DNA from: Arenibacterium halophilum
GTDB taxonomy: Bacteria > Pseudomonadota > Alphaproteobacteria > Rhodobacterales > Rhodobacteraceae
Direction of reading: 5' to 3'
Length of the DNA: 64,000 bases
Assembly: GCF_005938225.1 (NCBI RefSeq)
Contig: NZ_VCPC01000002.1
Span: 1,178,001-1,242,000, forward strand
Positions 56,140 through 64,000 of this stretch are shown piece after piece. The notes under the pieces were generated by a model. The model saw only the letters and a list, made by a program, of their open reading frames with translations, did not search any database and was not told the DNA's origin. Numbering within the stretch: the first letter of the stretch is position 1; every line of letters begins with the position of its first letter. A program made the position numbers and the translations under genes.

Positions 56140-56958
56140 ATGCCGGATGATGCCCTGATACATGATGCCACGGCCGGAATCGAACGCCTGCTGGAAATCA
56201 TGCGCCGCCTGCGTGATCCCGAAACCGGATGCCCCTGGGATATCGAGCAGGATTTCGCTTCTATCGCGCCCTACACCATCGAAGAGGCCTACGAGGTCGC
56301 CGATGCCATCGAACGTTCAGACTGGACCGAGCTGGAGGGAGAGCTGGGCGATCTGCTGTTGCAGACGGTCTATCACACGCAGATGGGCGAAGAGGCCGGG
56401 CACTTCACCTTTCAATCGGTGGTGCGCGCGATTTCCGACAAGATGGTGGCGCGGCACCCGCATGTGTTCGGCGAGGACAGCCGCGACAAATCGGCCGAGG
56501 ACCAGACCCGCGATTGGGAGCGCATCAAAGCGGCGGAACGGGCGGGCAAGGCGCAGGGCGGCACGCTGGATGGGGTGGCGCCGAACCTGCCTGCCCTGCT
56601 GCGCGCGCTGAAATTGCAGAAACGCGCTGCCCGTGTTGGCTTCGACTGGCCCGACGCCAGCCATGTGATCGACAAGATCCGCGAAGAAAGCGCCGAGCTG
56701 GTCGAGGCGCGCGATACGCTGGGTCCGGACGAGATCGAAGAGGAATTCGGCGACCTGTTGTTCGTGATGGCGAACCTTGGCCGCCACCTGGGGCTGGACC
56801 CTGAACAGGCCCTGCGCCGCGCCAATGCCAAGTTCACCCGCCGGTTCGAAGGTGTCGAGGCGCGGCTGGCCGCGATGGGCAAAACCCCGGCCCAGAGTGA
56901 TCTGGCCGAGATGGACGCGCTGTGGGATGCGGTGAAAGCCGACGAGAAGGCCGGTTAG
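56140..56958 (+). CDS. mazG: Nucleoside triphosphate pyrophosphohydrolase MazG
   Basis: All-alpha NTP pyrophosphatase, 272 residues. Two MazG domains are visible: the first with EEAYEVADAIE ... ELGDLLLQ, the second with EESAELVEARD ... EEEFGDLLF. The start at 56140 has AAAGGAG upstream. It is divergent from the M20 gene across 64 bp. Its stop overlaps the convergent sulfotransferase-like gene by 4 nt. Confidence 0.94.
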   Translation: MPDDALIHDATAGIERLLEIMRRLRDPETGCPWDIEQDFASIAPYTIEEAYEVADAIERSDWTELEGELGDLLLQTVYHTQMGEEAGHFTFQSVVRAISDKMVARHPHVFGEDSRDKSAEDQTRDWERIKAAERAGKAQGGTLDGVAPNLPALLRALKLQKRAARVGFDWPDASHVIDKIREESAELVEARDTLGPDEIEEEFGDLLFVMANLGRHLGLDPEQALRRANAKFTRRFEGVEARLAAMGKTPAQSDLAEMDALWDAVKADEKAG

Positions 56959-57833
56959 GCGAAGAGAACACCGGGCAGCGCGCGGATGCGATCCAGATCG
57001 GAGGCGTATCTGTCGTTCAAAACCCGTTTCTGATCTGCGGTAAGCACGGTCAGGCCAAGGTCACGCGTGTCTTGGGCGTGGTCTGCTATCACGGCCTGCC
57101 AGTCGGGCCGGGCCAGTGTCTCACCCGCGTGCAACCGCTTTTGCAGCGCCCGCAAGGCGGCGTCGGTGGCGCTGATGTTGATCTGGCGGTCGGGTTCGGC
57201 GAGGTCGTCGCGCGGCACCTCGGGCAGCAGGCGGTGCAGCAAGCCGCGGCTTTCCCCGCGCTGCGCATAATCCACCACGATCAGCCGTTCGGGGCGCAAC
57301 CCGTCGCGCAGGGCGGTGATGATATCCGGCCAACCGCGATCCATCGCCATCAGGTGCTGGACGGTTTCGGAAAAAGGCGCGGCGGCGGTATCCTCGGCCC
57401 GTTTGCGCCAGGCCGAAACGTAAAGCCCCGCGTAGGGCCGCACCACCAGCAGCACGGCACGCGGCGGCGCCTCCAGCGCGCGGGCCAGCGTCGCGATGCG
57501 CTTTTCAGCCACCGGGTAAAACTGCCCGTGGCTGAAGTGCAGCATCCGGCCCACGATGTTTTCCTCGGACAGGATCAATGCGCGACCCGGGTCGGGCGAG
57601 AGCCTTTGAAGATGTCCGCGCAGATCTTCGGCGAACCCCGCAAGCCGGTTTTCGCCATGGCGCAACGCCGGAAGCCGCAGACGAAGCCGCCCGCGCGGCA
57701 CCCCGTCACGCCCGGGATAGGCCACGTCAAATCCACGCGCAGCCAGCGTGTCACGGTTGTGATGCAGGCACGATTGGAACGAACTGCTACCCGTTCTGTG
57801 CGCGCCCGCGTGAATGTAGATCGCTTTGCTCAT
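56955..57833 (-). CDS. Sulfotransferase-like P-loop protein, function unknown
   Basis: 292 residues. It begins IYIHAGAHRTGSSSFQSCL (residues 5-23), which resembles the PAPS-binding loop of sulfotransferase-type proteins, and has a second candidate Arg-Ser segment around RPYAGLYVSAWRK. Rhodobacteraceae encode many such proteins near glycan genes, but no glycosyltransferase gene is adjacent here. It may sulfate a sugar or lipid. The start at 57833 (MSKAIY) is chosen from the family-like N-terminus. Confidence 0.72.
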   Translation of the reverse strand: MSKAIYIHAGAHRTGSSSFQSCLHHNRDTLAARGFDVAYPGRDGVPRGRLRLRLPALRHGENRLAGFAEDLRGHLQRLSPDPGRALILSEENIVGRMLHFSHGQFYPVAEKRIATLARALEAPPRAVLLVVRPYAGLYVSAWRKRAEDTAAAPFSETVQHLMAMDRGWPDIITALRDGLRPERLIVVDYAQRGESRGLLHRLLPEVPRDDLAEPDRQINISATDAALRALQKRLHAGETLARPDWQAVIADHAQDTRDLGLTVLTADQKRVLNDRYASDLDRIRALPGVLFA

Positions 57834-57951
57834 CGGCGCGACAATGCCCGGCAGCCGCAGCCACAGCAAGGCCCTGCGGCTGCATGGGTTGCATCCCCTG
57901 CCCCGCGTCCCTACCAAGGCGCCTCAATCCACTGCCCGACCGGAGCCGCCC

Positions 57952-58401
57952 ATGACAACCGCCCTGCACCTGGCCAAAAGCGACGACCTGCCCAAGCTGT
58001 CGGCGCTGGTTGCTGCCTTTCACGCGGAATCCGGAATCGAGATCAGCGACGAGGCGCGAACCAATGGTCTGGCCCCGCTGCTGAACGGGATCCCGCATGG
58101 GGCGGCCTATCTGCTTGGCCCCGCCCGGGCGCCGGTGGGCTACGTGATTGTCTCCTTCGGCTGGTCTGTGGAATTCGGCGGCATGGACGGCTTCGTTGAC
58201 GAGCTGTATCTGCGCCCCGCCGTGCGCGGGCGTGGCATTGCAACCGAGGTTTTGCTGGCGCTGCCCAAGGCGCTGGCCGAAGCCGGGATGAAGGCGATTC
58301 ATCTGGAGGTGGCCGCAGACAATGCCACGGCACAGTCGCTTTACGAGCGTACCGGTTTTCGAACCCGCGATGGCTATCGGCTTATGACACGGGTGCTCTG
58401 A
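57952..58401 (+). CDS. GNAT family N-acetyltransferase
   Basis: 149 residues with the GNAT fold. The acetyl-CoA pyrophosphate loop is RPAVRGRGIATEVL (about residues 84-97), and the NATAQSLYERTGF motif marks the C-terminal helix. Substrate unknown. Divergent from the sulfotransferase-like gene. Confidence 0.88.
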   Translation: MTTALHLAKSDDLPKLSALVAAFHAESGIEISDEARTNGLAPLLNGIPHGAAYLLGPARAPVGYVIVSFGWSVEFGGMDGFVDELYLRPAVRGRGIATEVLLALPKALAEAGMKAIHLEVAADNATAQSLYERTGFRTRDGYRLMTRVL

Positions 58402-58548
58402 CACCGTTTGGCAGGTTCCTGCCGTCTTGGACATTCTTTCTGGAACCCGAAACGGACACGCAGCGTTTGCCCCTCAGTCCGCAGGCGCATGGCGCAACGC
58501 GGCCAAGCGTCCTGACACGGGACGGGGAACAAGAATTGGAGACAGAGA

Positions 58549-58824
58549 ATGAAAACCACCATCATCAGCCTGCTTGCCGGATCCGCCATGTTTCTGTCGG
58601 CCTGTGACACGATGACAGCCGATCAGCGCACCGTTGCAGGCGTGGCCGGGGGCGCCGCAGCCGGGCTGATCGCCGCCGACGTGCTGGAGGCCGATGACGA
58701 TTGGACGCTGATCGCGGCCTTGGGTGGCGCGGCAGCCGGCACAATGGTTGCTCAGAACTCGGCGAGCCGTACCTGTGCTTATTCGCGTGGCGACGGCACC
58801 TATTACACGGCGCCTTGCGCATAA
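58549..58824 (+). CDS. Small glycine-zipper lipoprotein
   Basis: 91 residues. Lipobox LSAC at residues 16-19 indicates lipidation at Cys19. Two alanine/glycine-rich stretches follow (GVAGGAAAGLIAADVL and GGAAAGTMVAQ), the pattern of a membrane-inserted glycine zipper. The C-terminal part has a short YSRGDGTYYTAPC motif seen in small outer-membrane proteins of alphaproteobacteria. Confidence 0.78.
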   Translation: MKTTIISLLAGSAMFLSACDTMTADQRTVAGVAGGAAAGLIAADVLEADDDWTLIAALGGAAAGTMVAQNSASRTCAYSRGDGTYYTAPCA

Positions 58825-58837
58825 TAGAGGCCGTATC

Positions 58838-58893
58838 GGGGGGGCTCTGCCCCCACCCCTTGCGGGGTTCCCCCGGGATATTCGGCCCCAAAG
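58838..58893 (+). repeat. GC-rich double-hairpin repeat, copy 3
   Basis: GGGGGCTCTGCCCCC hairpin, then ACCCC-TTGC-GGGGT, then TCCCCCGGGATATTCGGCCCC. It lies between the convergent lipoprotein and tail-anchored genes. The second stem again pairs, with sequence unlike copies 1 and 2. Confidence 0.85.
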
Positions 58894-58957
58894 AATGCCC
58901 GAAATTGATGAACGCCGGCGCAGGATATCGCGTCGGCGTTTTCGTATTCGTGCAAGA

Positions 58958-59704
58958 TCAGATCAGCCCGGTGCTATGCATGGAAAACGCCACCGTCCCA
59001 AGCGCGATAGCCAGGGCTGTCAGGATCAGCGTGTTCCAGCGACGTCCTTGCCGTTTGAGAGCGATAGCGGATTGGTTGCTTGCTTTGATATCAGACATGG
59101 AAAAGCCCGAGTGGGCCATAACCAGAGCCGCCTGCGCCGGATCGGACGGCTCGGGAAAGCTGTCTGGCACGGCGGCCGGTCTACCCCGATGCGGTTGGAA
59201 CAGCGTGTCGGGAATCGCAAAGGGCGCGGCACTCCGGCGCCAGCCACGGGCCCGTGCCTTGGTGCGCGCGATTTCAAATGCGGTGAGCGCACTGCGCAGT
59301 TCACCTGCGCTGAGTTCGAGGCGACTTGGATCAAGCTGGCTACATGCGATCCGGCCTGCGAGCGTGGTCAGCGACATTTCCAGTGCGGCGTGGCCGCTGC
59401 CGAGGCGTGTTTGTTCCGATCGCGCACCAAAATAGGGATAGTGGCGAAACAATTTCCAGAACAGCAACCTGGCATTGGCACTGTCGAGCGACGGATGCGT
59501 GGCAAGGCGAATCCCGATCTCTCGATCCAGCGTCGCCGGGTCGAACGTGCGGCTTCGCAGGTAATGCATCCACAGGCTTTGCGGCTGCGCGTCGAGCCAG
59601 GCAAGAATGGCCTTTACCGCAAGGTCCCGACGGCCTGATACCTGCGACAGATCTGCCGATTTCGGAGTAAGGCCATAATCGTCAAATGGAAAATCGAGGG
59701 ACAT
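58958..59704 (-). CDS. Unknown protein with C-terminal transmembrane segment
   Basis: 248 residues. No family recognised. The first 215 residues are soluble and helical in appearance; a single hydrophobic helix near residues 222-240 (LILTALAIALGTVAFSM) ends the chain. This tail-anchored layout puts the N-terminal domain in the cytoplasm. No signal peptide is seen. It is separated from eno by the region with a large inverted repeat. Confidence 0.68.
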   Translation of the reverse strand: MSLDFPFDDYGLTPKSADLSQVSGRRDLAVKAILAWLDAQPQSLWMHYLRSRTFDPATLDREIGIRLATHPSLDSANARLLFWKLFRHYPYFGARSEQTRLGSGHAALEMSLTTLAGRIACSQLDPSRLELSAGELRSALTAFEIARTKARARGWRRSAAPFAIPDTLFQPHRGRPAAVPDSFPEPSDPAQAALVMAHSGFSMSDIKASNQSAIALKRQGRRWNTLILTALAIALGTVAFSMHSTGLI

Positions 59705-59813
59705 TTACCAAGGAACCGTCATGAAATTGACCCAAGGGCATCCCGGGCCGTGCCCAGTGGCCTGCCGTTAAAATGCGGCAATTTCGTGTCAACAACGCGA
59801 GATTCCATGCCAC

Positions 59814-59854
59814 TTGCACGGATTTTCATGCAAGTCGCATGGAAATCCGTGCAA
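59814..59854. repeat. Large 18-bp near-perfect inverted repeat
   Basis: Arms at 59814-59831 and 59837-59854 pair at 17 of 18 positions with a 5-nt loop. It lies downstream of eno, past a smaller terminator-like hairpin, and before the start of the minus-strand tail-anchored gene. The core TTGCACGGATTT is repeated as its complement. No T-tract follows, so a simple terminator is unlikely. Confidence 0.75.
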
Positions 59855-59859
59855 GGATG

Positions 59860-59884
59860 AAAATAGGCGGGTCCCCGTGCCCGC
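59860..59884 (-). terminator. Candidate terminator directly after eno
   Basis: On the minus strand GCGGG-N8-CCCGC is followed by CTATTTT. It begins at the nucleotide after the eno stop codon. The stem is short, so the call is tentative. Confidence 0.5.
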
Positions 59885-61174
<1,290 letters not shown>

Positions 61175-61305
61175 TTAAAGGTTCCCCAGCCTCTTACCCA
61201 GCGCATCGCGGCAGGGAAAGGGGGGCATCGAGACGTTAGCGCCGAAACAAAGCATGACTTGCGCATATAGTTGCGAAAGGCACGCGGCGGTGATAGCAGA
61301 GCACC

Positions 61306-62370
61306 ATGATTTCGGGAAAATTTGCCGCCGACCTGCGCGTGACCGCGCTGACCCTGGCGATTGGCGCTTTGGGGGCTGCAATCGGCACCTGGGCGCATAT
61401 TCCGGTGCCGTTGCTGCTGGGGCCGGCCTGTGCCGTCAGCATCGCGGCGTTGGCGCAAGTGCGCGTCGGACTGGCTGACTGGCTGCGCAACTGCTGTTTC
61501 GTGGTGCTGGGGCTAAGTATCGGGGCCGGGCTCGACAGCGACGCCGGAGCCGCGATTGTGCGCTGGCCGCTGGCCTTCGTGGCGCTGTTCATCTCGCTCA
61601 TGATTACGCTGTTCCTGTGCAAATGGGTGCTGGTGCGGGTCTTTGGTTTTGATGCGCGCTCGGCGGTGCTGGCCTCGGCGCCCGGGCACCTCAGCTTCGT
61701 GATGAGCCTTGCAGCGGATTCGGGGGCCGATATCGGGCGGGTTGCCGTGGTGCAGGCCATCCGGATCCTGGCGCTGACGCTGATCGTGCCGTTTCTGGCG
61801 CTGGCGCTGGGGCTGCGCGTTGATGCGCTCGGGGCGATTGGATCGGCACCGCCGATGGGGGTGATCCAGCTGGTGGTTATGGTCGTGGTGGGTGTGGCTG
61901 CGGGGCTGGTGTTTCGCCGGTTGCGTCTGCCTGCGCCGCTGCTTCTGGGGCCGATGGCCGTTTCAGGGGTGGGACACCTGACCAACGTCGCTCCGGGGAC
62001 GATGCCGGTTGAACTGGTGACGCCCGCCTTTCTGGTGCTTGGCACGCTGATCGGCGCGCGCTTTGCGGGCATGACCCTGCGCAGCCTGCGGGAATCGGCC
62101 TTGGCCGGGTTGGCGGCTACGGTGATTTCCGCAGCCGTCGCGCTGGCGGCGGCCTTGCCCGTGGCGGCTGCATTGGGCTTTCCCGTGGCGCACGTGCTGA
62201 CCGCATTCGCGCCCGGCGGGCTGGAGACGATGATTGCGCTGGGCACTGCGCTGGGGGCCAGCCCCGGATTCGTTGCGGCCTGCCATGTGCTGCGACTGTT
62301 GATGCTGACGGTGCTTATTCCACTCAGCCATGCGCGCAGCAACCGGACCGGCGCAGCACCGCAGGCTTAG
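61306..62370 (+). CDS. AbrB family membrane protein
   Basis: A 354-residue polytopic membrane protein with about ten helices arranged as two repeated halves of about 160 residues. Both repeats contain a GP or APGxL motif after a hydrophobic turn (LLLGPA near 37, LLGPMAVSG near 212; APGHLSFV and APGGLETM). The family is named AbrB after an E. coli gene, and the transported substrate is unknown. It overlaps the Fur-family stop by 4 nt (TTAG) on the opposite strand. Confidence 0.85.
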   Translation: MISGKFAADLRVTALTLAIGALGAAIGTWAHIPVPLLLGPACAVSIAALAQVRVGLADWLRNCCFVVLGLSIGAGLDSDAGAAIVRWPLAFVALFISLMITLFLCKWVLVRVFGFDARSAVLASAPGHLSFVMSLAADSGADIGRVAVVQAIRILALTLIVPFLALALGLRVDALGAIGSAPPMGVIQLVVMVVVGVAAGLVFRRLRLPAPLLLGPMAVSGVGHLTNVAPGTMPVELVTPAFLVLGTLIGARFAGMTLRSLRESALAGLAATVISAAVALAAALPVAAALGFPVAHVLTAFAPGGLETMIALGTALGASPGFVAACHVLRLLMLTVLIPLSHARSNRTGAAPQA

Positions 62371-62780
62371 GACTTCTTGATCGGCACGCCGTACAGCTCC
62401 ATCCGGTGACCGCGCAGGTGATATCCCAGCTTGGCGGCGATCTTTTCCTGCAAGGCCTCGATCTCTGGATCGACAAATTCGATCACCTCGCCGGAATGCA
62501 TGTCGATCAGATGGTCGTGATGGTCACGTTCCGCATCTTCGTAACGCGCCCGCCCGTCGCCAAATTCCAGCCGCTCCAGAATCCCGGCCTCTTCGAACAG
62601 CTTGACGGTACGATAGACGGTGGCGATGGAAATCGCCGAATCCAGCTTGCTGGCGCGCGCATACAGCTCTTCCACGTCGGGGTGGTCGCTGCTGTCCTCC
62701 AGAACCTGCGCAATGGTGCGCCGCTGGCCGGTCATGCGCAGGCCCTTCGCCTCGCAGCGTGCGATGATTGATTCCGCCAT
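62367..62780 (-). CDS. fur: Fur/Mur family metalloregulator
   Basis: A 137-residue Fur-family repressor. Helix-turn-helix region near residues 18-65 (MTGQRRTIAQVL, SIATVYRTVKLFEEAG), then the metal site HHDHLIDMHSGEVIEF and a C-terminal dimer domain. In Rhodobacterales the Fur orthologue usually senses manganese (Mur), so which metal applies is not decided by the sequence. It has no clear Fur box in its upstream region that I can identify. Confidence 0.88.
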   Translation of the reverse strand: MAESIIARCEAKGLRMTGQRRTIAQVLEDSSDHPDVEELYARASKLDSAISIATVYRTVKLFEEAGILERLEFGDGRARYEDAERDHHDHLIDMHSGEVIEFVDPEIEALQEKIAAKLGYHLRGHRMELYGVPIKKS

Positions 62781-63155
62781 GTCCCGTCCGTCCGTGATTC
62801 AGGGTTTTCGGTTTACCGTGAACAGGGCCATCCTGCCAGCGGGTTTTCCCGCAACGCAAGCCCGGCCTGCAGCCAGAACGGTTGACTTTTGCACGCGCAG
62901 CATTCACATGGAGGCCAACACTGGTTTCGTGCCGCGTGAGCTGCGACATTTCCGGGCCGATGGCCCTTGCCCCGAAACGGGGCCGTCCGAACCAGTATCA
63001 TAGACGACCTGTTCCCAAAATCACGCGTGGGGCAAAGCGCCGATCCGGCCAGAGCGGCACCCTGCCCTCAGGCCCGAGGAGACGCGCCCCCAATCGCCCG
63101 CCATATCGGTCGGGCCAACCGGCGTTGTTTGCGTCGGACAGACAAAGGAAAGACT
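62781..63155. other. 375-bp intergenic region before the helicase gene
   Basis: No gene is supported. It must hold the fur promoter on the minus strand and the helicase promoter on the plus strand. A hairpin CCCCG-AAA-CGGGG lies at about 62970-62982, and the long GC-rich leader ends in AAAGGAA before the TTG start of the helicase. No riboswitch or small RNA is recognised. Confidence 0.5.
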
Positions 63156-64000
63156 TTGAGCGACTTTGACATGATGGGCCTGCCCGCGAAACTGGTGGCG
63201 CGCCTTGCCGCCATGGGCATTGCCGAACCGACGCCGATCCAGGCGCAATCCATTCCGCACGCGCTGAACGGGCGCGATGTGATGGGCCTTGCCCAGACAG
63301 GCACGGGCAAAACGGCCGCATTCGGTGTGCCACTGGTGGCGCGGATGCTGGAATACGGCAAGAAACCTGAAAAACACACCGTGCGGGGTCTGATTCTGGC
63401 ACCCACGCGCGAATTGGCCGGGCAGATTTCAGTGCATCTGCGCGGCCTGTGCGAAGACACCCCGATGAAGGTGGGCATGGTCGTGGGCGGCCAGTCCATC
63501 GGCGCCCAGATCAAGCGCCTGGAACGCGGCACCGACATTCTGGTCGCCACCCCGGGCCGCCTGATCGACCTGCTGGAGCGCAACGCGCTAACACTGGAAT
63601 CCTGCGATTTCCTGGTGCTGGACGAAGCCGACCAGATGCTGGACCTTGGGTTCATCCACGCGCTGCGCAAGATCGCGGAAATGCTGCCCAGCGAACGCCA
63701 GACCATGCTGTTTTCGGCCACGATGCCCAAGCAGATGAACGAACTGGCGCAAAGCTATCTGAAAAGTCCGATCCGCATCGAGGTCTCGCCTCCGGGCAAG
63801 GCGGCCGACAAGGTGACGCAGGCAGTGCATTTCATCGCCAAGGCGGAAAAGACTTCGCTGCTGATCGAGCTGCTGGATACCCACCGGGATGAACTGGCGC
63901 TGGTCTTCGGCCGCACCAAGCACGGGTCGGAAAAGCTGATGAAGACGTTGGAATCGAAAGGCTTTGCCGCCGCCTCGATCCACGGTAACAAAAGCCAGGG
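63156..64000 (+). CDS. DEAD-box RNA helicase (C-terminus beyond window)
   Basis: ATP-dependent RNA helicase of the RhlE type, 281 residues visible and still open. The Q motif is EPTPIQAQ, Walker A AQTGTGKT, motif Ib TPGR, motif II DEAD, and motif III SAT. The second RecA domain begins (LVFGRTKHGSEKL). It starts with TTG preceded by AAAGGAA at 5-8 nt. The rest of the helicase C-domain and any basic tail lie outside. Confidence 0.93.
   Translation, partial: MSDFDMMGLPAKLVARLAAMGIAEPTPIQAQSIPHALNGRDVMGLAQTGTGKTAAFGVPLVARMLEYGKKPEKHTVRGLILAPTRELAGQISVHLRGLCEDTPMKVGMVVGGQSIGAQIKRLERGTDILVATPGRLIDLLERNALTLESCDFLVLDEADQMLDLGFIHALRKIAEMLPSERQTMLFSATMPKQMNELAQSYLKSPIRIEVSPPGKAADKVTQAVHFIAKAEKTSLLIELLDTHRDELALVFGRTKHGSEKLMKTLESKGFAAASIHGNKSQ

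Noticed and set aside
62783-63003. Small ORFs between fur and the helicase gene
   Set aside because: They lack ribosome sites and coding-like composition, and overlap likely promoter and leader DNA.

Overview
The window is high-GC DNA from an alphaproteobacterium, most likely a roseobacter-type Rhodobacteraceae. The evidence is a sciP-ctrA pair of cell-cycle regulators, a CopA/CueR copper module, RTX-type secreted proteins, GSCFA and DUF4112 proteins, a fused indolepyruvate ferredoxin oxidoreductase, and the linked block lptF-lptG-lptD-surA-pdxA-rsmA. I cannot name a genus. No tRNA, rRNA, CRISPR array, IS element or phage gene is visible. The ends cut ligA (left) and a DEAD-box helicase (right).

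Layout. 1-4.2 kb: ligA (partial), ctrA, sciP, mnmA. 4.2-8.2 kb: a 3.4-kb indolepyruvate ferredoxin oxidoreductase gene and a divergent Lrp-type regulator. 8.2-18.4 kb: an apparent catabolic island with a YtcJ-type amidohydrolase, a 3-hydroxyanthranilate dioxygenase, a RidA protein, a two-permease ABC importer, a metallo-beta-lactamase-fold hydrolase, a GntR/FCD regulator, an ACMSD-like amidohydrolase and a PPOX flavoprotein. Short palindromic TTTCGA motifs recur upstream of its transcription units. 18.4-24.1 kb: cueR-copA with a recognisable CueR promoter, then a GAF/Fis regulator and an aldehyde dehydrogenase. 24.2-28 kb: an M81 (MlrC-like) peptidase, a TetR regulator and a class III aminotransferase with matching operators. 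28-33.2 kb: a GSCFA protein, a GNSH-motif protein, an RTX-tailed esterase and an RTX metalloprotease.

33.4-41.7 kb: DUF4112, ndk, ABC-F, hybrid histidine kinase, MarC, retropepsin-like protease, holC and pepA. 41.8-49.3 kb: the envelope-biogenesis operon lptF-lptG-lptD-surA-pdxA-rsmA. 49.4-52.6 kb: DUF4167, prmC, prfA and a small exported protein. 52.5-57 kb: DUF1499, two adjacent ureohydrolases, an M20 amidohydrolase and mazG. 57-64 kb: sulfotransferase-like protein, GNAT, a small lipoprotein, a tail-anchored unknown protein, eno, an AbrB-family membrane protein, a Fur-family regulator and the helicase.

Two patterns span the window. A GC-rich double-hairpin repeat occurs three times, always between convergent genes, with compensatory changes in its second stem. 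Five other convergent pairs overlap by exactly 4 nt so that both stop codons share one tetranucleotide.

The best candidate for an undescribed system is the 8.2-18.4 kb island. It encodes plausible counterparts of three of the four steps of the 3-hydroxyanthranilate to 4-oxalocrotonate route (ring cleavage, decarboxylation, deamination), with its own importer and regulator. It lacks the semialdehyde dehydrogenase and contains two unexplained hydrolases.
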